Source of the DNA: a virus
Length of the DNA stretch: 22,533 nucleotides
Virus record (IMG/VR): IMGVR_UViG_3300045120_000300
Location: 1 to 22,533 of that record
Direction: 5' to 3' (one strand)
The translations under genes and the position numbers were made by a program. Below are positions 19,366-22,533 of this stretch, piece by piece; the first letter of the stretch is position 1; every line of letters begins with the position of its first letter. The notes under the pieces are model-generated. The model saw nothing but the letters and a program-made list of their open reading frames with translations. It made no database searches and was not told the DNA's origin.

Positions 19366-19644
19366 ATGGCGACGTACTATGTCAAATATCGCAAGACCGG
19401 CCCGCTCACCGTGGTCAGCGTTGAAGCGGATTCGCCGGAGCATGCTGTAGCGCAAGTGGTGGAGCAGGAAGGACCGGGCGAGTCCATCGAAGTCCTGGTG
19501 GCGTCCACTGACCACTCGATCGCGGGCGCCACCGGGCCGAACGGTGGCATCACCGGCACCACCGGCACCACCGGCACCACCGGCACCACCGGCACCACCG
19601 GCACCACCGGCACTACGGGTGCATCGGGCGCAGCCAGAAAATAA
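19366..19644 (+). CDS. Collagen-like (Gly-Thr-Thr)n repeat protein
   Basis: A 92-residue protein in two parts. Residues 1-55 (MATYYVKYRKTGPLTVVSVE, then AVAQVVEQEGPGESIEVLVA) form a small alpha/beta domain. Residues about 60-88 are a triplet repeat, GTT seven times, bounded by GPNGGI and GASGAARK. Gly in every third position is the collagen pattern, but the other positions are Thr where collagen has Pro. In known bacterial collagen-like proteins with Thr-rich triplets, such as BclA of Bacillus, the threonines carry O-linked sugars. The next gene is a glycosyltransferase joined by TAATG. AAGGAGAGAG is a strong ribosome binding site. Role as a virion decoration is inference. Confidence 0.8.
   Translation: MATYYVKYRKTGPLTVVSVEADSPEHAVAQVVEQEGPGESIEVLVASTDHSIAGATGPNGGITGTTGTTGTTGTTGTTGTTGTTGASGAARK
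19552..19614 (+). repeat. 9-base tandem repeat encoding Gly-Thr-Thr
   Basis: ACCGGCACC, six perfect copies (19552-19605) plus one with a single change. The near-identity at the DNA level suggests recent expansion or slippage. Copy-number changes would alter the length of the repeat arm without shifting the frame. Confidence 0.9.
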
Positions 19645-21593
19645 TGACCAGGCTGTGCTGGAACGCAATCGTCAAGAATGAGGACGCACGGATCGAACGC
19701 TGCGTCAATTCCCTGTTGCCTCACATCGATTGCGCCGTGGTGGTCGACACCGGTTCGACCGACCAGACCCTGACAAAATTGTCGGAGCTGTTCAAACAGG
19801 CGGGCAAACCGCTGGAAATCCATCACGCGCCGTTCGAGAATTTTGCGCAAGCCCGCAATGTCGCCTTAAACCGGGCGCGAGACAGCAAGCTGGCGTGGGA
19901 CTATTTGTTGCTGGCCGATGCCGACATGGAGTTGAAGGTCGAGAAAAAAGACTGGATCAACGGCCATGACGGTCTGTCCTACAGCATGAAGCAGCTGTCG
20001 GGTGCGTTGGGGTACCACAACGTCCGTCTGGTCAGTCGTCTGGTGAGTGGCAATTACGTCGGGGTCACCCATGAATATATTGATGTTACGGGCGCTGGGT
20101 TTATTGATGGAGCTTATTTCCTTGATCATGCTGACGGGGCTAATCGTCCTGATAAGTTCAAGCGTGATATAAGACTGATCAAGGCGGCGCTCAAAACCGA
20201 ACAAAGTCCGGGGCTGATCCAGCGGTATCATTTCTATCTGGCGCAGTCCTATTTTGATTCCGAGAATTGGCAGAAGGCGGCGGATCACTACAAAAAGCGC
20301 GTCGAACTCGGCGGCTGGGACGAAGAAGTCTGGAATGCGCAGCTGCACTACGCCCACTGTCTCGGCAACATGGGCGATTACAAGGGCTTTGTCTGGGAAT
20401 GCTTGCGGGCCTACGACATGCGCCCGTCACGGGCGGAGACCCTGTGCGATCTCGCCCGCTATTTCCGTGAACACGCCCACAACCATATTTCGCTGTTGTT
20501 TTCGGTGCCGGGGATGTTGAAGCCACGGCCAAAAGACATGCTGTTCGTCGCCGAAGATTGTTATACCACCACCATCAAGGAAGAGTTTGCGATCTGCGCC
20601 TATTACGATGCCAGCTTGCGCAAGAACGGCGCGATGGTCGCCAACTCCCTGGCCCTCAATGGCAGCCAGCAGGCACGGTTCAACTTGTTCTGGTATCTCA
20701 AACCATTAAGCGATCATGTGCCGTCGTTTAATCCGGAGAAGATCAACTTCACGCCGCCCGAAGGCTATGTGGCGATGAATCCGTCGCTGACCGATCATGG
20801 CTTGCTGGTTCGCACGGTGAATTACACCATCACCGACGACGGCCATTACCGGATCCGCGCCAGCGACGGCTCGATCTCCGGCGATTACCCAATCCATACC
20901 CGTAATTTTATCCATACCGATGATGGTTGGGGCGAAATCGAACTGCCTACGAACCTTCCGGCTCCGGCGTTTGATCTGGTGCTGGGGTTTGAGGATTCGC
21001 GGTTGTTTGAATGGCGGCAAGGATTTTGGACGCTGTCAACCGTTCGTCAGCTAAACCATGAAGGAATGTGTGAACAAGTTCTTGCTCCAGTCCTTCGCGA
21101 TGGGAACCGCTGGCGTTACGGACCAGATTGGCAACGGCTTCAATCGCCACATCAAGTGCATGAGAAGAACTGGATGCCTTGGGTTGACGGGGAGCAGCTT
21201 TCTTTTGTTTACCGGCTGGGGACATTGCTTGACTCCAAGGGTGAGACGACTCTCGCACATAATGTGCCATGGGATGTTGCCCGTATCAGCGGCGGTTCGC
21301 AAGTTGTAAAAATCGACGACGGCTTTATCGCGATCGTGCATGAGGCGGGCCAGATCCCCGGACGGCCCAATCGTTATTATCAGCATCGGTTCGTGCTGTT
21401 CGATGCGGACAACAAGCCATCCCACATCTCATTGCCGTTTTTCTTCCATGGCAAGGAAATCGAGTTCGCGGCCGGGCTGGTCTTTAATCCGGAAAAAAGA
21501 CAGCTGACGGTGTCTTATGGCCGACGCGACTGCGAAGCCTGGACGGCGACCATGGATGCCGATGAGGTGGTGCGTTTTGCCCAGGGGGCGTGA
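19644..21593 (+). CDS. GT2 glycosyltransferase with TPR-like region and beta-propeller domain
   Basis: A 649-residue cytoplasmic protein in three parts. Residues 1-180 are a GT-A glycosyltransferase of family 2: WNAIVKNEDARIERCVNSLL, VVVDTGSTDQT (nucleotide site), and the metal motif ADADM at 91-95. Residues about 190-290 are TPR-like helices (YHFYLAQSYFDSENWQKAAD). Residues about 370-649 look like a five-bladed beta-propeller of the GH130/GH43-like type (GFEDSRLF at 448-455, EKNWMPW at 507-513, IEFAAGLVFNPEKRQLTVSY at 606-625). Such a fusion could add and trim or recognise a glycan. The start overlaps the TAA of the repeat-protein gene (TAATG). The end overlaps the next gene's alternative GTG. 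A copy of the operator palindrome lies inside at 21256. Confidence 0.85.
   Translation: MTRLCWNAIVKNEDARIERCVNSLLPHIDCAVVVDTGSTDQTLTKLSELFKQAGKPLEIHHAPFENFAQARNVALNRARDSKLAWDYLLLADADMELKVEKKDWINGHDGLSYSMKQLSGALGYHNVRLVSRLVSGNYVGVTHEYIDVTGAGFIDGAYFLDHADGANRPDKFKRDIRLIKAALKTEQSPGLIQRYHFYLAQSYFDSENWQKAADHYKKRVELGGWDEEVWNAQLHYAHCLGNMGDYKGFVWECLRAYDMRPSRAETLCDLARYFREHAHNHISLLFSVPGMLKPRPKDMLFVAEDCYTTTIKEEFAICAYYDASLRKNGAMVANSLALNGSQQARFNLFWYLKPLSDHVPSFNPEKINFTPPEGYVAMNPSLTDHGLLVRTVNYTITDDGHYRIRASDGSISGDYPIHTRNFIHTDDGWGEIELPTNLPAPAFDLVLGFEDSRLFEWRQGFWTLSTVRQLNHEGMCEQVLAPVLRDGNRWRYGPDWQRLQSPHQVHEKNWMPWVDGEQLSFVYRLGTLLDSKGETTLAHNVPWDVARISGGSQVVKIDDGFIAIVHEAGQIPGRPNRYYQHRFVLFDADNKPSHISLPFFFHGKEIEFAAGLVFNPEKRQLTVSYGRRDCEAWTATMDADEVVRFAQGA
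21256..21266 (+). promoter_or_regulatory. Operator-like palindrome inside the glycosyltransferase gene
   Basis: GCACATAATGTGC, a perfect match to the operator core, in codons for AHNV. No promoter boxes surround it. It may be chance or a silencer-type site. Confidence 0.25.
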
Positions 21594-21595
21594 CC

Positions 21596-22285
21596 ATGAT
21601 CTCAGTGGTGTCAGCCTATGTACCGATTGCAGAGCACCCGCGTTCACGGGATGAGTTTTATCAGCTCGGCTGCCAGCTGCTGGAAATCAAGCACCGTGTC
21701 CTGTTTTCCAGGGCGACGGTCGAAGAGTGCTGGTTGCACGATTATCTGGCGCATGAGTTTATGCCCGACGGTGGTAAATTTACATATTCTGTTGCCGATA
21801 ACCCACAGAAAAATTCGCTGAATTATCATATCGTCATGGCGCAAAAGACGGAGTGGCTGGAGGCGGCTGCTGCCATTGATCTTGCCGCCGACGTGTTTGT
21901 GTGGATTGATTTCGGGATCTGCCATGTTCCCGGCGTCACGCCGCAAATCATAGACGACTTCCTGGACCGCGCCGAAGGCGAGCAAGCAATTGCGATCCCC
22001 GGATGTTGGAACAAGGACGACGTTAACCATCAATATGACGATCGATGGCCATGCTGGCGCTTCTGCGGCGGCGTGATGGTGGTGCCACGCCAGTTTGTTC
22101 GAAAATTCAACATCGCGATGAAGCTGGAATATACCAGGTGGCTTAAGGAGACCGGCAACATTTCGTGGGAAGTCAACACCCTGGCGCGGCTGGAGCAGCG
22201 TGACGAACATTTTCCGGTCTGGTGGTACGAGGCAGACCATAACCAGACGTTGTTCACCAACTATATCGGGGCCAAAACACAATGA
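21596..22285 (+). CDS. Glycosyltransferase-like protein (HtrL/YibB-like)
   Basis: A 229-residue protein. It begins MISVVSAYVPIAEHPRSRDE. The middle has AAAIDLAADVFVWIDFGICH (an acidic motif after a hydrophobic strand, like a GT-A metal site), then QAIAIPGCWN, WPCWRFCGGVMVVPRQFV (the CGGV-x-x-x-P turn seen in several glycosyltransferases) and a C-terminal WWYEADHNQTLFTNY. The order resembles HtrL/YibB-like enzymes of surface polysaccharides; this is recall, not a search. I prefer the ATG at 21596, 7 bases after GGGGG. A GTG at 21590 is in frame and overlaps the upstream stop. ATGA joins it to the amidase gene. Confidence 0.65.
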   Translation: MISVVSAYVPIAEHPRSRDEFYQLGCQLLEIKHRVLFSRATVEECWLHDYLAHEFMPDGGKFTYSVADNPQKNSLNYHIVMAQKTEWLEAAAAIDLAADVFVWIDFGICHVPGVTPQIIDDFLDRAEGEQAIAIPGCWNKDDVNHQYDDRWPCWRFCGGVMVVPRQFVRKFNIAMKLEYTRWLKETGNISWEVNTLARLEQRDEHFPVWWYEADHNQTLFTNYIGAKTQ

Positions 22286-22533
22286 AAATCTGCATCAGCT
22301 CCGGCCATGGCCGACACATCAGGGGCGCGCGGGGCGAACCGGTACCGCCCAATCTGGACGAAGTAAACGAGGCCCGTCGCGTGGTGGAACACGTCGCGGA
22401 CTATCTCGGCAACATCGGCGTGGAGGTTAGGACGTTCCACGACGACACCAGCCATACCCAGGCGGATAATCTGGACCGGATTGTAAACTGGCATAACACC
22501 CAAGGAGAGCATGATCTCGACGTCTCCGTTCAC
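22282..22533 (+). CDS. N-acetylmuramoyl-L-alanine amidase (endolysin), partial
   Basis: The first 84 residues of a zinc amidase of the Amidase_3 type, which cuts the bond between MurNAc and L-Ala in peptidoglycan and would free progeny phage. It begins MKICISSGHGRHIRGARGEP. The expected zinc ligands are present: His9 (SSGHG), Glu30 (VNEARRVVE) and His84 (VSVH), where the window ends. There is no signal peptide, so a holin or similar would be needed for export. The ATG overlaps the upstream TGA, which places lysis in the same rightward transcript as the glycosyltransferases. Confidence 0.85.
   Translation, partial: MKICISSGHGRHIRGARGEPVPPNLDEVNEARRVVEHVADYLGNIGVEVRTFHDDTSHTQADNLDRIVNWHNTQGEHDLDVSVH

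Noticed and set aside
19552-19614. Tandem repeat considered as a CRISPR array
   Set aside because: The unit is 9 bases with no spacers and is in frame as Gly-Thr-Thr codons.

Overview
This window is a piece of a double-stranded DNA tailed bacteriophage (Caudoviricetes) or a prophage. It carries a large terminase, a portal protein, a probable small terminase and the start of an endolysin amidase, surrounded by many small overlapping genes typical of phage early regions. GC-rich coding sequence, and protein families I associate with phages and prophages of Rhizobiales (DUF7694-like, CobS/MoxR-like AAA ATPase with DUF3150-like, an OmpR-type winged-helix protein starting MGYALP), suggest an alphaproteobacterial host such as Bradyrhizobium. 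The host call is inference. I see no integrase, tRNA, rRNA, IS element or CRISPR array.

Layout. Positions 1-10956 hold a leftward (minus strand) early block of about 28 genes. It falls into about seven transcription units. Each starts at a near-palindromic CAC-RTTNT-GTG element that lies within a plausible promoter, usually in the -35/-10 spacer. Most units also carry an AACCAATGGGA leader box just before the first gene. The block contains four paralogous coiled-coil genes, a Cro-like HTH protein, two further putative DNA-binding proteins, several small membrane proteins, and the trio DUF3150-like / DUF7192-like / AAA ATPase. Positions 10957-12155 are an AT-rich control region without a convincing gene. 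It holds four operator copies, many AAAAGAC words and a strong rightward terminator. A rightward winged-helix regulator follows (12156-12671).

Positions 12744-16950 are again leftward: two secreted Gly/Ala/Ser/Thr-rich proteins, a short SDR nucleotide-sugar epimerase-like protein, the large terminase, two small proteins and a probable small terminase. From 17014 transcription turns rightward: portal protein, a collagen-like (Gly-Thr-Thr)n protein, a 649-residue GT2 glycosyltransferase fused to a beta-propeller, a second glycosyltransferase-like protein, and an N-acetylmuramoyl-L-alanine amidase cut by the window end.

How it may work together (inference). The repeated operators would let one phage regulator control all early units and the rightward switch. 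Terminase and portal build and fill the head. The Thr-rich repeat protein, the two glycosyltransferase-like genes joined to it by start/stop overlaps, and perhaps the epimerase look like a virion- or surface-glycosylation cassette.
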